From Gallibacterium genomosp. 1 (GTDB taxonomy: Bacteria > Pseudomonadota > Gammaproteobacteria > Enterobacterales > Pasteurellaceae), in NCBI RefSeq assembly GCF_000771875.1, contig NZ_JPXX01000007.1, positions 27,260 to 91,259 on the forward strand: DNA of 64,000 nucleotides. Reading direction: 5' to 3'. Below the pieces are notes generated by a model. It did not search any database. It saw only the letters and a program-made list of their open reading frames with translations, and had not been told where the DNA came from. The position numbers and the translations under genes were made by a program. Positions 10,750 through 21,015 of the stretch are shown piece by piece (positions within the stretch are counted from its first letter, which is position 1; each line of letters starts with the position of its first letter).

Positions 10750-11475
10750 CTATGATCCTTTTGAAAGGGCTCCGAACCGGCGCTCCCGTTGTTGATAAAA
10801 ATATAATGCTTGTTCAAACTCTTGCTCTGAAAAATCTGGCCATAAAACTTCTGTAAAATAGAATTCAGCATAAGCCGCTTGCCACAGCAAAAAATTACTG
10901 ATTCGTTGTTCACCGCTGGTACGGATCAAAAGATCAACCATCGGTTGATTTTCGGTTGTTAAATAATTTGAAAACAGAGATTCATCCACATTTTCCAACT
11001 CAATAACGCCACGCTGAACTTCATAACACATATGTTTTGCTGCCTGTAAAATATCCCATCTGCCGCCATAATTAGCAGCAATATTTAGCGTTAATTGGGT
11101 GTTATTTTGTGTGAGCTGTTCCGCATAATGAATTCGTTTTTGTAATCCTTCACTGAATCGGGAAATATCGCCAAGAATATTTAATCGAATATTATTCTTA
11201 TGCAATTTATTCACTTCCAGATCAAGCATTCTAATAAAAAGATCCATTAGTGCATTCACTTCATTCTCTGGCCTCTGCCAATTTTCACTGCTGAATGCAT
11301 AAAGTGTTAAATATTTGATACCGGTTTGTGCCGCATAATAAACTGCACGTTTAACTGCTTGCGCACCATTTCGATGCCCAAAAACGCGCAATTTACCTTT
11401 TTGTTTTGCCCAGCGACCATTGCCATCCATAATGATAGCAACGTGCTGAGGAATTTTTTCCGGATCTAACGACAT
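10750..11475 (-). CDS. uppS: Undecaprenyl diphosphate synthase
   Basis: A 241-residue cis-prenyltransferase that builds the C55 lipid carrier precursor for peptidoglycan and O-antigen. The N-terminal AIIMDGNGRWAKQKG has the catalytic Asp and diphosphate-binding residues; GHRNGA and RTSGEQRISNFLLWQ are further family motifs. It is followed by cdsA after 9 nt. Confidence 0.96.
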   Translation of the reverse strand: MSLDPEKIPQHVAIIMDGNGRWAKQKGKLRVFGHRNGAQAVKRAVYYAAQTGIKYLTLYAFSSENWQRPENEVNALMDLFIRMLDLEVNKLHKNNIRLNILGDISRFSEGLQKRIHYAEQLTQNNTQLTLNIAANYGGRWDILQAAKHMCYEVQRGVIELENVDESLFSNYLTTENQPMVDLLIRTSGEQRISNFLLWQAAYAEFYFTEVLWPDFSEQEFEQALYFYQQRERRFGALSKGS

Positions 11476-11531
11476 TTTTCACCAAATAGACTAATTAAAA
11501 TCGAGCGACAATATACCACGTGAACTATAGA

Positions 11532-12719
11532 TTAAAAACTTAAAATACGATCATTAGCAACTTCTCTGGCGATTTTATCAACATCTAACACATCATCTAC
11601 TGAATTAATTGCTTGTGAAGGAATTTTTTCGATAACAAATCGATTGATTTCGGCAATTTGAGTAAATTTAAGTCTTTGTTGTAGAAATGCCTCAACCGCT
11701 ACCTCATTTGCGGCATTCATTGCTGTTGTTGCATATTGTCCAGCAGCAAATGCTTCAATCGCTAACTTTAAATTAGGATAACGTTGAAAATCCGCTTCCA
11801 TAAAAGTTAACTCAGAAATTTTGGTAAAATCTAATGGTGCTACCCCGGAAACAATCCGTTTCGGGTAAGACATCGCTTCAGCAATAGGTGTCCGCATATC
11901 TGGAGTACCCATTTGTGCAATAACACTACCGTCAATATAACGTACCATTGAATGAATAATTGATTGCGGATGAATAATAATTTCCATCTGTTCCGCACTC
12001 GCATTAAATAACCAACGAGCCTCAATATATTCCAGCCCTTTATTCATCATTGTGGCAGAATCAACAGAGATTTTTGCTCCCATAGACCAATTAGGATGCG
12101 CAATAGCCTGTGCTGGAGTAATAGTTTCAAACTCATCCAACGGTTTAGTTCTGAATGGTCCGCCGGAACCGGTTAGCACAATTTTACTAATACCTAAGCG
12201 TTGTAATTCACAAAAACCGATATTTTGTTGTGCTTCCACTGGTAATGATTGAAATATCGCATTATGTTCACTGTCCACCGGCAATAATGTTGCACCATAT
12301 TGTTTTACTGCATTGAGAAAAACCTGTCCGCAAGTTACTAAAGATTCTTTGTTTGCCAACAAAATACGTTTGCCTGCTTTAATTGCCGACAAAGTCGGTA
12401 ATAATCCTGCCGCACCAACAATTGCCGCCATTACCATATCTGCTTTTTCGTGTGCCGCCAATTCACAAATCGCTTCTTCGCCCGCCAATACTTCTGTCGC
12501 ACAACCTTGTCGTTTTAATTTTTCCGCTACCTGTTTAGCAGCATCATGGTTTGCTAAAGCAACAAAAAGCGGTTCAAATTCTAAACATTGCTCTGTGATC
12601 AGCTCAACATTACTATTGGCAACTAACGCAAAAACCTGATAATCCTTATTTTGTTTAATGACAGAGAGTGTACTTTTCCCGATTGAGCCGGTAGAACCTA
12701 AGATAACGATATTTTTCAT
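11532..12719 (-). CDS. dxr: 1-deoxy-D-xylulose 5-phosphate reductoisomerase
   Basis: A 395-residue second enzyme of the MEP isoprenoid pathway, converting DXP to MEP with NADPH. It has an N-terminal [11 protein letters not shown] nucleotide-binding loop, LLANKESLV and [11 protein letters not shown] metal-binding residues, and the flexible [10 protein letters not shown] loop that closes over fosmidomycin in the family. It precedes uppS by 56 nt on the same strand and so supplies IPP for UppS. Confidence 0.96.
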   Translation of the reverse strand: MKNIVILGSTGSIGKSTLSVIKQNKDYQVFALVANSNVELITEQCLEFEPLFVALANHDAAKQVAEKLKRQGCATEVLAGEEAICELAAHEKADMVMAAIVGAAGLLPTLSAIKAGKRILLANKESLVTCGQVFLNAVKQYGATLLPVDSEHNAIFQSLPVEAQQNIGFCELQRLGISKIVLTGSGGPFRTKPLDEFETITPAQAIAHPNWSMGAKISVDSATMMNKGLEYIEARWLFNASAEQMEIIIHPQSIIHSMVRYIDGSVIAQMGTPDMRTPIAEAMSYPKRIVSGVAPLDFTKISELTFMEADFQRYPNLKLAIEAFAAGQYATTAMNAANEVAVEAFLQQRLKFTQIAEINRFVIEKIPSQAINSVDDVLDVDKIAREVANDRILSF

Positions 12720-12834
12720 AATGTTAGATTGATCTGTTAATAGACGTATTTCAATATTGGATAAGCGCTGTAATATTAATCTTATTAGCCAAGTTTAGGA
12801 ACAATTCCAATCCCTATTTACATATCTGCTAAAA

Positions 12835-12872
12835 TTTTAATAAAAAATAACTGGTACGAGCCGCACCAGTTA
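12835..12872 (-). terminator. Rho-independent terminator of frr
   Basis: TAACTGGT (12848-12855) pairs with ACCAGTTA (12865-12872), with a further CG/CG pair inside. On the minus strand the stem is followed directly by TTTTTTATT. It lies 13 nt after the frr stop codon and separates frr from dxr. Confidence 0.85.
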
Positions 12873-12885
12873 CTTCATATTGCAA

Positions 12886-13443
12886 TTAGAAATCCATTAA
12901 TTCTTTTTCTTTTTCTGCTAATGCTTCATCAACTTTCTTCACATAAAGATCTGTTAATTTTTGGATTTCATCCTGTGCCTTACGTTCATCATTTTCACTG
13001 ATTTCTTTTTCTTTCAATAATGCTTTAATTTTATCATTTGCATCACGACGAATATTACGAACTGCAACGCGCCCTTGTTCCGCTTCAGCTCGAACAATTT
13101 TAGTTAAATCACGACGACGCTCTTCTGTTAATGGTGGGAGTGGAACACGAATTATAGTACCTGCAGATGCTGGATTTAATCCCAAATCTGATGCCATAAT
13201 CGCTTTTTCTACAGCAGAAATAAGGCTACGGTCAAATACAGTGATAGCAAGTGTACGAGCATCTTCAGCCACTACATTCGCTACCTGACGCAAAGGTGTT
13301 GCTGCACCATAGTACTCAACGTGAATACCATCCAATAAACTTGGATGAGCGCGTCCGGTACGAATTTTTGAAATTTGATTTTTTAACGCTTCAACACTTT
13401 TTTCCATACGTTGTTGCGCTTCATCTTTAATTGTTTTAATCAC
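12886..13443 (-). CDS. frr: Ribosome recycling factor
   Basis: 185 residues, the normal family length. The protein has the expected L-shape composition: a three-helix bundle with the [19 protein letters not shown] motif and the [12 protein letters not shown] segment. Together with EF-G it splits post-termination ribosomes. It follows pyrH with a 198-nt gap containing a hairpin, as in the E. coli rpsB-tsf-pyrH-frr series. Confidence 0.97.
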   Translation of the reverse strand: MIKTIKDEAQQRMEKSVEALKNQISKIRTGRAHPSLLDGIHVEYYGAATPLRQVANVVAEDARTLAITVFDRSLISAVEKAIMASDLGLNPASAGTIIRVPLPPLTEERRRDLTKIVRAEAEQGRVAVRNIRRDANDKIKALLKEKEISENDERKAQDEIQKLTDLYVKKVDEALAEKEKELMDF

Positions 13444-13496
13444 ACTATGTTCCTTTTATTTTGAATGAAATGACAATTTCTGATGTTTTATTTGCA

Positions 13497-13530
13497 AAAT
13501 AATCCATAAGGGTTTACTGCCTTATGGATT
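13497..13530 (-). terminator. Terminator-like hairpin between pyrH and frr
   Basis: AATCCATAAGG (13501-13511) pairs perfectly with CCTTATGGATT (13520-13530) around an 8-nt loop. On the minus strand it is followed by ATTTTGC, a short U tract. It may partially terminate pyrH transcription, leaving frr to its own promoter. Confidence 0.6.
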
Positions 13531-13641
13531 TTGTGCAAATATGAATCCAGTTTTTACTCTTTCAATCCTATTCCCGCCATATAGCGGTTGCCAATTTAGA
13601 GGATTGCTTGAATTGTAACGAATGCAAAACGATTTTTAAAT

Positions 13642-14370
13642 CTATTTTTTGTCTGTAATTAATGTACCTTCCGGTTCACCGAGGATAACGCGACGCAATG
13701 CGCCCGGTTTATTCATATTAAATACACGAATCGGCATTCCGTGATCACGTGCCAATGTAAAGGCTGCCAAATCCATCACTTTTAACTCTTTTTCCAACAC
13801 TTCCTGATAAGTCAATGTAGAATAAAGTTTAGCATTCGGATTGGTAGCCGGATCACAATCATAAACCCCGTCTACTTTGGTCGCTTTCAATACCACATCC
13901 GCTTCAATTTCTATACCACGAAGACAAGCTGCTGAATCAGTGGTAAAGAACGGATTTCCTGTCCCTGCTGAAAAAATAACAACTTGTCCCTGTCTTAATA
14001 AACGAATCGCTTGCGCCCAGCTATAAGTATCACACACACCGTTTAATGGAAACGCCGACATCAATTTTGCATTTACATCGGCACGATGTAAGGAATCGCG
14101 CATCGCTAAACCATTCATTACAGTCGCCAACATTCCCATATGGTCACCAACAACACGGTTCATACCCGCTTTAGCCAATTTTGCACCACGGAATAAATTC
14201 CCCCCACCTAATACAACCGCTACTTGCACACCTAACTCAAGCAAATCTTTAATCTCCATTGCCATACGGTCAAGAATAGAAGGATCAATACCAAAACCCT
14301 CTTCTCCTTGCAAAGCTTCGCCACTTAATTTAAGCAAAATACGGTTATAAATCGGTTTTAATTGACTCAT
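13642..14370 (-). CDS. pyrH: Uridylate kinase (UMP kinase)
   Basis: From the ATG at 14370 the product is 242 residues ([20 protein letters not shown]...), collinear with E. coli PyrH. It belongs to the amino-acid kinase fold and phosphorylates UMP to [23 protein letters not shown] and [15 protein letters not shown] are family motifs. An in-frame ATG at 14394 would add eight residues, but AAGGAAAG upstream of 14370 and the family length favour the shorter form. Confidence 0.96.
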   Translation of the reverse strand: MSQLKPIYNRILLKLSGEALQGEEGFGIDPSILDRMAMEIKDLLELGVQVAVVLGGGNLFRGAKLAKAGMNRVVGDHMGMLATVMNGLAMRDSLHRADVNAKLMSAFPLNGVCDTYSWAQAIRLLRQGQVVIFSAGTGNPFFTTDSAACLRGIEIEADVVLKATKVDGVYDCDPATNPNAKLYSTLTYQEVLEKELKVMDLAAFTLARDHGMPIRVFNMNKPGALRRVILGEPEGTLITDKK

Positions 14371-14458
14371 TGTGCTTTCCTTTTTTATTTCCAAATAAAT
14401 TATTTATCATTCTTTTTAATATCACTATAATTTCAAAAATACTAAATAATTTATTTAT

Positions 14459-14485
14459 AAAAAAAGCGAGTTTCCTCGCTTTTTT
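14459..14485 (-). terminator. Bidirectional-type terminator after tsf
   Basis: GCGAG (14466-14470), loop TTTC and CTCGC (14475-14479) are flanked by an A run on one side and a T run on the other. On the minus strand it gives a stem followed by seven U residues, just past the tsf stop, separating rpsB-tsf from pyrH. Confidence 0.85.
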
Positions 14486-14495
14486 CACTCATTAA

Positions 14496-15344
14496 TTAGG
14501 CTTTTGACATCGCTGCAACTTCTGCTGCGAAATCAGATTCAACCTTCTCAATACCTTCACCTACTTCTAAACGAATGAAGCTAGATACTGTCGCACCTTT
14601 TTCTTTTAATAATTCACCAACAGTTTTTGATGGATCCATTACAAATGGTTGACCTGTTAAAGACACTTCGCCGGTAAATTTCTTCATACGGCCTTCTACC
14701 ATTTTTTCTGCAATTTCACGAGGTTTACCAGATTGCATTGCAATATCAACCTGAATTTGACGTTCGTGAGCAACAACATCTGCTGGAACATCAGAAGGAT
14801 TTACATATTCAGGACGACTTGCTGCAATGTGCATTGCGATATGTTTCATTAGTTCTTCATCCGCATTGCTTGCTGCAACCAATACACCGATTTTCGCTCC
14901 ATGTAAGTATGAACCGACAGCATCGCCACTGATTGCGGAAACACGACGAATATTCATATTTTCACCGATCTTCGCCACTAATGCCGTACGTTCATCTTCA
15001 AAGTGAGCTTTTAATACATCAATATCTGTTACTTTATTTTCTAACGCATAATCAGCAACTTTGTTTGCCAATGCCAAGAATCCTGAATCTTTTGCTACGA
15101 AGTCTGTTTCGCAATTCATTTCAACAGCAACACCATAACCATCTTTAATACGAACGATGATTACACCTTCAGCAGCAACACGACCTGCTTTTTTAGCTGC
15201 TTTTGCTTGACCTGATTTACGCATATTGTCGATTGCTAATTCGATATCGCCGTTTGCTTCAACAAGTGCTTTTTTACACTCCATCATACCAGCGCCGGTA
15301 CGTTCACGTAATTCTTTTACTAATGATGCTGTAATTTCAGCCAT
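14496..15344 (-). CDS. tsf: Translation elongation factor Ts
   Basis: A 282-residue guanine nucleotide exchange factor for EF-Tu. The N-terminal [20 protein letters not shown] and [14 protein letters not shown] are the EF-Ts signatures that contact EF-Tu. It lies downstream of rpsB across a 117-nt spacer containing a terminator-like hairpin, which would let tsf be expressed at a different level from rpsB. Confidence 0.97.
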   Translation of the reverse strand: MAEITASLVKELRERTGAGMMECKKALVEANGDIELAIDNMRKSGQAKAAKKAGRVAAEGVIIVRIKDGYGVAVEMNCETDFVAKDSGFLALANKVADYALENKVTDIDVLKAHFEDERTALVAKIGENMNIRRVSAISGDAVGSYLHGAKIGVLVAASNADEELMKHIAMHIAASRPEYVNPSDVPADVVAHERQIQVDIAMQSGKPREIAEKMVEGRMKKFTGEVSLTGQPFVMDPSKTVGELLKEKGATVSSFIRLEVGEGIEKVESDFAAEVAAMSKA

Positions 15345-15370
15345 TTTTAAATCCTCTCTGTCTACTCGAC

Positions 15371-15402
15371 TTATAAAACAGGGAACTTAAAAAAGTCCCC
15401 TG
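15371..15402 (-). terminator. Intercistronic attenuator between rpsB and tsf
   Basis: 15379-15388 pairs with 15393-15402 over 10 bp (including one G-U pair) around a 4-nt loop. On the minus strand it is followed by TTTTATAA. Its position in the rpsB-tsf spacer suggests partial termination. A second small stem (GGTTAA/TTAACC, about 15423-15442) lies nearer to rpsB. Confidence 0.6.
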
Positions 15403-15461
15403 CTAACCAGTTAATTTACTGCGGTTAATAAGGGATTTAACCTTATTATATCCCGATACAA

Positions 15462-16211
15462 TTATTCAGCTTTAGCTTCGGCGTCTGCAGCTAATTCTTC
15501 AAAAGCTTCTTCAGCTACTGCACCTTGAGCCTGAGCCTTACCTTCTTTAACAGCTTCTGCCGCTGCAGTTAAGTAAAGTTGAATCGCTCTTACTGCGTCA
15601 TCGTTACCTGGGATCACGTAATCAACGCCATCCGGATCAGAGTTAGTATCAACAATAGCAAATACAGGAATACCAAGGTTATTTGCTTCTTTAATTGCAA
15701 TATGTTCGTGGTCTGCTGCGATAACGAATAATGCATCAGGTAAACCACCCATATCTTTGATACCGCCAAGACTTAACTCTAATTTTTCCATCTCACGAGT
15801 ACGCATTAACGCTTCTTTTTTGGTTAATTTATCAAATGTACCGTCTTGAGATTGAGTTTCTAAATCTTTTAAGCGTTTGATTGATTGACGTACTGTTTTC
15901 CAGTTAGTCAACATACCACCTAACCAACGGTGGTTTACATAGAATTGTTGGCAATCTAATGCTGCTGCTTGCACCGGATCGGTTGCTGCACGTTTTGTAC
16001 CAACGAAAAGAATTTTACCGTTATTTTGTGCAATACGTTTTAATTCTTCTAACGCTGCATTAAACATAGGTAAAGTTTTCTCTAAGTTGATGATATGAAC
16101 ACCATTACGAGGTCCAAAAATGAAAGGTTTCATTTTTGGATTCCAATAACGAGTTTGGTGACCGAAATGAACGCCAGCTTGTAGCATCTCACGCATTGTA
16201 ACTTGTGCCAT
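15462..16211 (-). CDS. rpsB: 30S ribosomal protein S2
   Basis: From the ATG at 16211 the product is 249 residues ([19 protein letters not shown]...), closely matching E. coli S2 with an Ala/Glu-rich C-terminal tail. It is the late-assembling small-subunit protein needed for S1 docking. An in-frame ATG at 16247 lies within the regulated leader and would add 12 unrelated residues; AAGGA before 16211 supports the shorter form. It heads the rpsB-tsf transcription unit. Confidence 0.97.
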   Translation of the reverse strand: MAQVTMREMLQAGVHFGHQTRYWNPKMKPFIFGPRNGVHIINLEKTLPMFNAALEELKRIAQNNGKILFVGTKRAATDPVQAAALDCQQFYVNHRWLGGMLTNWKTVRQSIKRLKDLETQSQDGTFDKLTKKEALMRTREMEKLELSLGGIKDMGGLPDALFVIAADHEHIAIKEANNLGIPVFAIVDTNSDPDGVDYVIPGNDDAVRAIQLYLTAAAEAVKEGKAQAQGAVAEEAFEELAADAEAKAE

Positions 16212-16345
16212 AATTTTTTCCTTATTCAATTGGGGTTTAGCCTCCACATATCCCTAAACAACCGACCGTTTGGCACCCCGATTGCTAGTGTCGATATGTG
16301 TGTGAATTAAAATTAAACCTTTCAAATTTTTACGACAGAAAGGCG
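16212..16345 (-). promoter_or_regulatory. rpsB 5' leader (candidate S2 autoregulatory / t44-like element)
   Basis: The roughly 130-nt untranslated leader contains the segment GGGATATGTGGAGGC followed by ACCCC, plus GGGGTGCC and ACGGTCGG segments able to form local stems. In gammaproteobacteria a structured rpsB leader (Rfam t44) mediates feedback repression of rpsB-tsf by S2. The assignment rests on position and this purine-rich core; a covariance search was not possible. Confidence 0.55.
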
Positions 16346-16351
16346 GTGCGT

Positions 16352-16381
16352 TTTATACCACAAAATACAGTAAAAAACCAA
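16352..16381 (-). promoter_or_regulatory. Candidate rpsB promoter
   Basis: On the minus strand TTGGTT (16381-16376) and TATAAA (16357-16352) are spaced by 18 nt, about 140 nt upstream of the rpsB start. A GC-rich discriminator (CGCACCGCC) follows, typical of stringently controlled ribosomal promoters. Confidence 0.5.
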
Positions 16382-16412
16382 TATTATTCGGAAATATTTT
16401 ATGTATTAATCA

Positions 16413-17783
16413 TTAAAATCCATCCAACACCTGCAAAGCATCACTTAATTTTTTAACTGAAAAAACTTGCATATTTTCAATTGTGTTTTTAGGTCGATTA
16501 GCAAATGGCACTATTGCTCTGCGAAAACCGTGCTTAGCTGCTTCACTGATACGTTCCTGTCCACTTGGAACAGGGCGAATTTCTCCTGCCAAACCAACTT
16601 CACCAAACACCACCAAATCACGAGGAAGAGAGCGATTACGAAAACTAGAGATTAACGCTAATAATAATGCCAAATCCGCACTGGTTTCTGTCACCTTCAC
16701 GCCACCAACAACATTGACAAAAATATCCTGATCTGCCATTTGTAAACCACCGTGTCGATGAAGCACTGCTAATAATAATGCTACACGGTTATGATCCAAT
16801 CCAACCGCCACACGTCGAGGATTTGCCAACAAAGAATGATCTACTAATGCCTGAATTTCCACTAAAAGAGGTCGAGTTCCCTCCCATAATACCACTACGG
16901 AACTGCCCGGCGTTTGTTCTTCACCACGGCTTAGGAAAATAGCTGATGGATTTTTAACCTCTTTTAATCCCTGTTCTGTCATTCCAAATACACCCAGTTC
17001 ATTTACTGCACCGAAACGATTTTTTTGGCTGCGAAGTGTACGAAAACGAGAATCTGCTTCTCCTTCTAATAAAATTGAACAGTCGATACAATGTTCCAAC
17101 ACTTTCGGCCCAGCTAATGTACCGTCCTTTGTCACGTGACCTACCATAATAATCGCCACCTGATTCATTTTGGCATAACGCGTTAAATAAGAGGCGCATT
17201 CCCTAACTTGAGAAACACTTCCCGGTGAAGATTGAATGTCTGCCAGATGCATTACCTGAATAGAATCAATTACCATTATTTTCGGTTTTATCTGATCAGC
17301 TGTGATACAAATTTGCTCGACCGAAGTTTCTGATAACATTTGTAAATTATCCATCGGTAAATTCAGGCGTTTCGCCCTCATTGCCACTTGCTGTAATGAT
17401 TCCTCACCCGTAACATAGAGAGTCGGCATTGATTGTGCTAAACCGCACATCACTTGTAATAACAATGTACTTTTACCAGCTCCCGGATGTCCACCAATTA
17501 AAATTGCACTGCCCGGCACAATGCCACCACCTAAGACACGATCAAACTCATTAAAACCGCTACTGAAGCGAGGTAATTCCGACAAACTAATATCAGACAA
17601 TTTTTGTACTTTACTGCCACTTGCTCCGGCATAACCACTAAAGCGATCATTCTTATTATTTGTGGATGCAATCCTTACTTCTGTTATCGTATTCCACGCG
17701 TGGCAAGCACTGCATTGCCCCTGCCAACGAGCATATTCCGCACCACAATCATTACATACATAAGCTGTTTTTACTTTTGCCAT
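16413..17783 (-). CDS. radA: DNA repair protein RadA
   Basis: A 456-residue RecA-like branch-migration ATPase. It has an N-terminal zinc finger (C10, C13, C24, C27), Walker A in GGHPGAGKSTLL, the RadA-specific KNRFG motif and a C-terminal Lon-protease-like domain. It processes recombination intermediates and also aids natural transformation in several competent bacteria. It follows the CYTH gene by 2 nt. Confidence 0.96.
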   Translation of the reverse strand: MAKVKTAYVCNDCGAEYARWQGQCSACHAWNTITEVRIASTNNKNDRFSGYAGASGSKVQKLSDISLSELPRFSSGFNEFDRVLGGGIVPGSAILIGGHPGAGKSTLLLQVMCGLAQSMPTLYVTGEESLQQVAMRAKRLNLPMDNLQMLSETSVEQICITADQIKPKIMVIDSIQVMHLADIQSSPGSVSQVRECASYLTRYAKMNQVAIIMVGHVTKDGTLAGPKVLEHCIDCSILLEGEADSRFRTLRSQKNRFGAVNELGVFGMTEQGLKEVKNPSAIFLSRGEEQTPGSSVVVLWEGTRPLLVEIQALVDHSLLANPRRVAVGLDHNRVALLLAVLHRHGGLQMADQDIFVNVVGGVKVTETSADLALLLALISSFRNRSLPRDLVVFGEVGLAGEIRPVPSGQERISEAAKHGFRRAIVPFANRPKNTIENMQVFSVKKLSDALQVLDGF

Positions 17784-17785
17784 AC

Positions 17786-18820
17786 TTATTTCAATGTCAT
17801 TTTTAATAGATTAATCATTTTTTGTAGATATCTTCCTTGAGAAGTTAATTCCACCAGCCGTTTCAATACGATGTGATTATCCTGCTGCTCCACGTGTTGA
17901 GCAATAATTTTTCGGATTTGTTGATATACAAATAAGTTTATTTCAATCATTTCTGTCGCATCTTCTTTGTCTAAAAATTGTGCAAACAACGCTTCTTGCT
18001 CACAACTATGTTGATAAAGCGTGAAAAATAATCCAATTAATGCTGTTGTTTCCATTTGATTTTCTGATATGAGATCGAGATCGAGTTTTTCTAAATTTTT
18101 TAATAATTTCAGTTCATATTGAAATAATGCCTTTAATTGTTGCTGTGGTGATTGAAATACCTGTTCAAGAAATTGTCGCCATTCATCGATTGTCATTAGT
18201 GTAGCTTTTGGAGTTATTCCAGCTAGTCGATAACCTCTTTCTGCTTTACTAATCTGCCCTAATCTCATTCCATCTAAAAAAAGAAAATGCTGCACAAAAT
18301 TCAGTACATCCTCTACATTTCCGGATTTTAATTCAAATTCAACCTCACAAATCGGCGCTTTCGCATTATTCGCCTTAATTTCCCCTTGATCGATAGCAAT
18401 TTCCAATTGTGTACCATTACCAGTTTCCAGTAAATAATATTCCCGCAGAAAATCAGTATAAAAAATAGGTTGGAGTGAACGTTGCAATTCCTCATAAGGA
18501 CGAGCTAATGTCAATTCAGAAAATTGACTAAATAACTTCAAGTCCGGCTGCCGTTGCGATAAACGAACATTATATTCCGGACGCATATGCAATCCACCTT
18601 GTGCTGTACCGGCTGTTTTTAAGGTCATCGTATAAACACTATCTTCATTACGAACTCGTAACCCCATTTTTTGTTGTGAAAAAAAATTGTCTTCTGTATC
18701 AAAATAACAATTTTGACTAGCGGTCTGATAATGTTTTAATAAACGAAAATGACTCAATTCTTGCTTTAAACCATTGATAACTTCTTGATTTGTCGTTAAT
18801 TTCAATTCTATTTCTTGCAT
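17786..18820 (-). CDS. CYTH-domain protein, YgiF-like (inorganic triphosphatase family)
   Basis: A 344-residue protein starting MQEIELKL, the ExExK signature of CYTH/triphosphate tunnel metalloenzymes. Further tunnel residues are visible in LRVRNED, LKTAG, EYNVRL and CEVEFELKSG. E. coli YgiF hydrolyses inorganic triphosphate and carries a C-terminal CHAD domain. Here the segment after about residue 205 is shorter and lacks an obvious histidine-rich CHAD pattern. An ATG at 18880 would add 20 residues; 18820 is preferred because the CYTH domain begins there and AAGGGA precedes it. Activity is inferred from the family only. Confidence 0.75.
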   Translation of the reverse strand: MQEIELKLTTNQEVINGLKQELSHFRLLKHYQTASQNCYFDTEDNFFSQQKMGLRVRNEDSVYTMTLKTAGTAQGGLHMRPEYNVRLSQRQPDLKLFSQFSELTLARPYEELQRSLQPIFYTDFLREYYLLETGNGTQLEIAIDQGEIKANNAKAPICEVEFELKSGNVEDVLNFVQHFLFLDGMRLGQISKAERGYRLAGITPKATLMTIDEWRQFLEQVFQSPQQQLKALFQYELKLLKNLEKLDLDLISENQMETTALIGLFFTLYQHSCEQEALFAQFLDKEDATEMIEINLFVYQQIRKIIAQHVEQQDNHIVLKRLVELTSQGRYLQKMINLLKMTLK

Positions 18821-18896
18821 TTTTTCGATTCCCTTACTTAATTTTATCAATTTCGTTACTTTAACAAATTTTGCTATCACTGTATAAAATAAAATC

Positions 18897-18926
18897 TTGT
18901 CAGTAGGAAATAGTCTATTGTAAAAT
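18897..18926 (+). promoter_or_regulatory. Candidate promoter of the DUF47-pit operon
   Basis: TTGTCA (18897-18902) and TAAAAT (18921-18926) with an 18-nt spacer, 55 nt upstream of the first gene. Confidence 0.45.
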
Positions 18927-18980
18927 TCGCGCAGCTTTTATCTGGCATTACAGCCAACAAACCCAATTAAGGAGATGTCT

Positions 18981-19661
18981 ATGGCAATCAATAATATTCT
19001 TGGTCTATTTGCCCAATCCCCCCTTAAACCATTACAAAAGCATTCCACTAAAGTTAATGAAGCATGTGCAATGTTAGTTCCCTTCTTTGAAGCCTGTTAT
19101 GCCAATGATTGGGATACTGCACAGCAAATTCGTAATAAAATTTCAGAATTAGAAAAGCAAGCTGATTTATTAAAACGTGAAATTCGTTTAAAACTGCCTC
19201 GTGGTATTTTTATGCCTGTCGAACGTGGTGATTTGCTGGAATTAGTCACACAACTGGATAAATTGGCGAACTATGCAAAAGATATTTCAGGTCGTGTAAT
19301 TGGTCGAAAATTACACGTTCCAGAACAAATTCAAACTGAATTTTTAGCTTATGTGCGCCGTAGTTTGGATTCCAGTGATCAAGCTCGTCGAGTAATTGAT
19401 GAAATGGATCAACTGCTTGAAACCGGTTTCAGAGGACGTGAAGTAAATTTCGTAAACGATATGATCAATGAATTGGATAAAATTGAAGATGATACCGATC
19501 ATATGCAGATTGTTCTACGTCGCACCCTTCTTGATCTAGAGGCTTCTTATAATCCAATTGATATGATGTTCTTATACAAAATTATCGAGTGGGTCGGAGT
19601 ATTGGCAGATCAAGCACAGCGTGTTGGTTCTCGCATTGAATTAATGTTAGCGCGTTCATAA
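18981..19661 (+). CDS. TIGR00153/DUF47 PhoU-like protein
   Basis: 226 residues, all helical in character and related to PhoU, collinear with the H. influenzae TIGR00153 protein encoded next to its Pit permease. Family members are thought to regulate or assist phosphate transporters. The ATG at 18981 is used because AAGGAG lies at the right distance; an ATG 6 nt earlier sits directly against the Shine-Dalgarno. Only 34 nt separate it from pit, indicating an operon. Confidence 0.88.
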   Translation: MAINNILGLFAQSPLKPLQKHSTKVNEACAMLVPFFEACYANDWDTAQQIRNKISELEKQADLLKREIRLKLPRGIFMPVERGDLLELVTQLDKLANYAKDISGRVIGRKLHVPEQIQTEFLAYVRRSLDSSDQARRVIDEMDQLLETGFRGREVNFVNDMINELDKIEDDTDHMQIVLRRTLLDLEASYNPIDMMFLYKIIEWVGVLADQAQRVGSRIELMLARS

Positions 19662-19695
19662 TGCAATAACGCGACTTTAATAATTAGGGTTCATT

Positions 19696-20955
19696 ATGGA
19701 AACATTATCTAATTACAGCACTCTGCTAGTTATCTTGACTGCCGTCTTTGGCTTTTTAATGGCATTTGGAATTGGAGCCAATGATGTTTCAAATGCTATG
19801 GGAACTTCTGTCGGCTCAAAGGCAATTACACCACGTCAAGCAATTATAATTGCAATTATTTTTGAAGGTGCCGGTGCTTATTTAGCCGGTGGTGAAGTAG
19901 CGGAAACCATTAAAGATGGTATTATCGATCCAACACTCTTTATTCATCAACCGGATATTCTGGTGTTAGGAATGATGGGTGCTTTGCTCTCTGCCGGTTT
20001 CTGGTTAGTGTTGGCTTCACGCTTGGGTTGGCCTGTTTCCACCACACACACTATTATCGGTGCGATTGTCGGTTTCGCCTGCGTAACCATAGGCAGTGAT
20101 GCTGTAGAATGGAGCAGTCTATTAGGTATTTTCGGTAGCTGGATTATTACCCCTTTTATCGCAGGTATTATCGCTTATCTCATTTTCGTCAGCACGCAAA
20201 AATTGATTTTTGATACCGACAGCCCATTATTAAATGCAAAACAGTTTGCACCGTTTTATATGGGTTTAACCATTTTTATCATTTCATTAGTTACCATTAA
20301 AAAAGGCTTAAAACATATTGGCTTACATCTCTCTAATGGAGAAACTTTCCTTATTTCATTAGCACTTAGTGTTATCGCCATTATCGGTTGTTTTATCTAC
20401 TTACGCAGTCAATCTTTTGAAAAGAAAGCCAGTGCCGGCTTCGGTGCGGTAGAAAAAGTATTCCGTATCTTAATGTTATTAACCGCCTGCTCTATGGCAT
20501 TCGCTCACGGTTCAAATGATGTTGCCAACGCAATTGGTCCACTCTCTGCTGTCGTTTCCATTATTGATCACGGAGGCGTTATTGCCGGCAAAACGACAAT
20601 GGCGTGGTGGGTATTACCATTAGGTGCGTTGGGTATTATCGCTGGTTTGGCAGTGATGGGGCAACGTGTAATGGAAACCATCGGTACAGGTATTACCGAT
20701 TTAACACCAAGTCGTGGTTTCGCTGCACAGTTTGCAACAGCAACCACCGTTATTTTAGCATCCGGCACCGGTTTACCAATTTCCACAACACAAACCTTAG
20801 TCGGAGCAGTTTTAGGAGTTGGTTTTGCTCGTGGTATCGCAGCATTAAACCTAACCGTTATCCGCAATATTATCTCTTCGTGGATTATTACATTGCCTGC
20901 CGGAGCAGTTTTCTCTATTATAATTTTCTATATCCTTAAAGCGATATTATTGTAA
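19696..20955 (+). CDS. pit: Low-affinity inorganic phosphate transporter (Pit family)
   Basis: A 419-residue, about 10-TM permease with two inverted PHO4 signatures, GANDVSNAMGTSVGS near the N terminus and GSNDVANAIGPLSA in the second half, each followed by an STTxT loop. It imports metal-phosphate with protons across the inner membrane. The DUF47 partner gene upstream supports a phosphate role. Confidence 0.93.
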   Translation: METLSNYSTLLVILTAVFGFLMAFGIGANDVSNAMGTSVGSKAITPRQAIIIAIIFEGAGAYLAGGEVAETIKDGIIDPTLFIHQPDILVLGMMGALLSAGFWLVLASRLGWPVSTTHTIIGAIVGFACVTIGSDAVEWSSLLGIFGSWIITPFIAGIIAYLIFVSTQKLIFDTDSPLLNAKQFAPFYMGLTIFIISLVTIKKGLKHIGLHLSNGETFLISLALSVIAIIGCFIYLRSQSFEKKASAGFGAVEKVFRILMLLTACSMAFAHGSNDVANAIGPLSAVVSIIDHGGVIAGKTTMAWWVLPLGALGIIAGLAVMGQRVMETIGTGITDLTPSRGFAAQFATATTVILASGTGLPISTTQTLVGAVLGVGFARGIAALNLTVIRNIISSWIITLPAGAVFSIIIFYILKAILL

Positions 20956-20973
20956 AATAATCTCCATAATTGA

Positions 20974-21015
20974 GGCTAAATATACTAATTAAATATTTAG
21001 CCACTTTCTTGTTTT
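20974..21015 (+). terminator. Terminator after pit
   Basis: GGCTAAATAT (20974-20983) pairs with ATATTTAGCC (20993-21002) around a 9-nt loop, followed by a T-rich tail. Between it and the next gene (21016-21156) I see only a weak TTGGGAA/TTCCCAA stem near 21080-21100. Confidence 0.7.
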
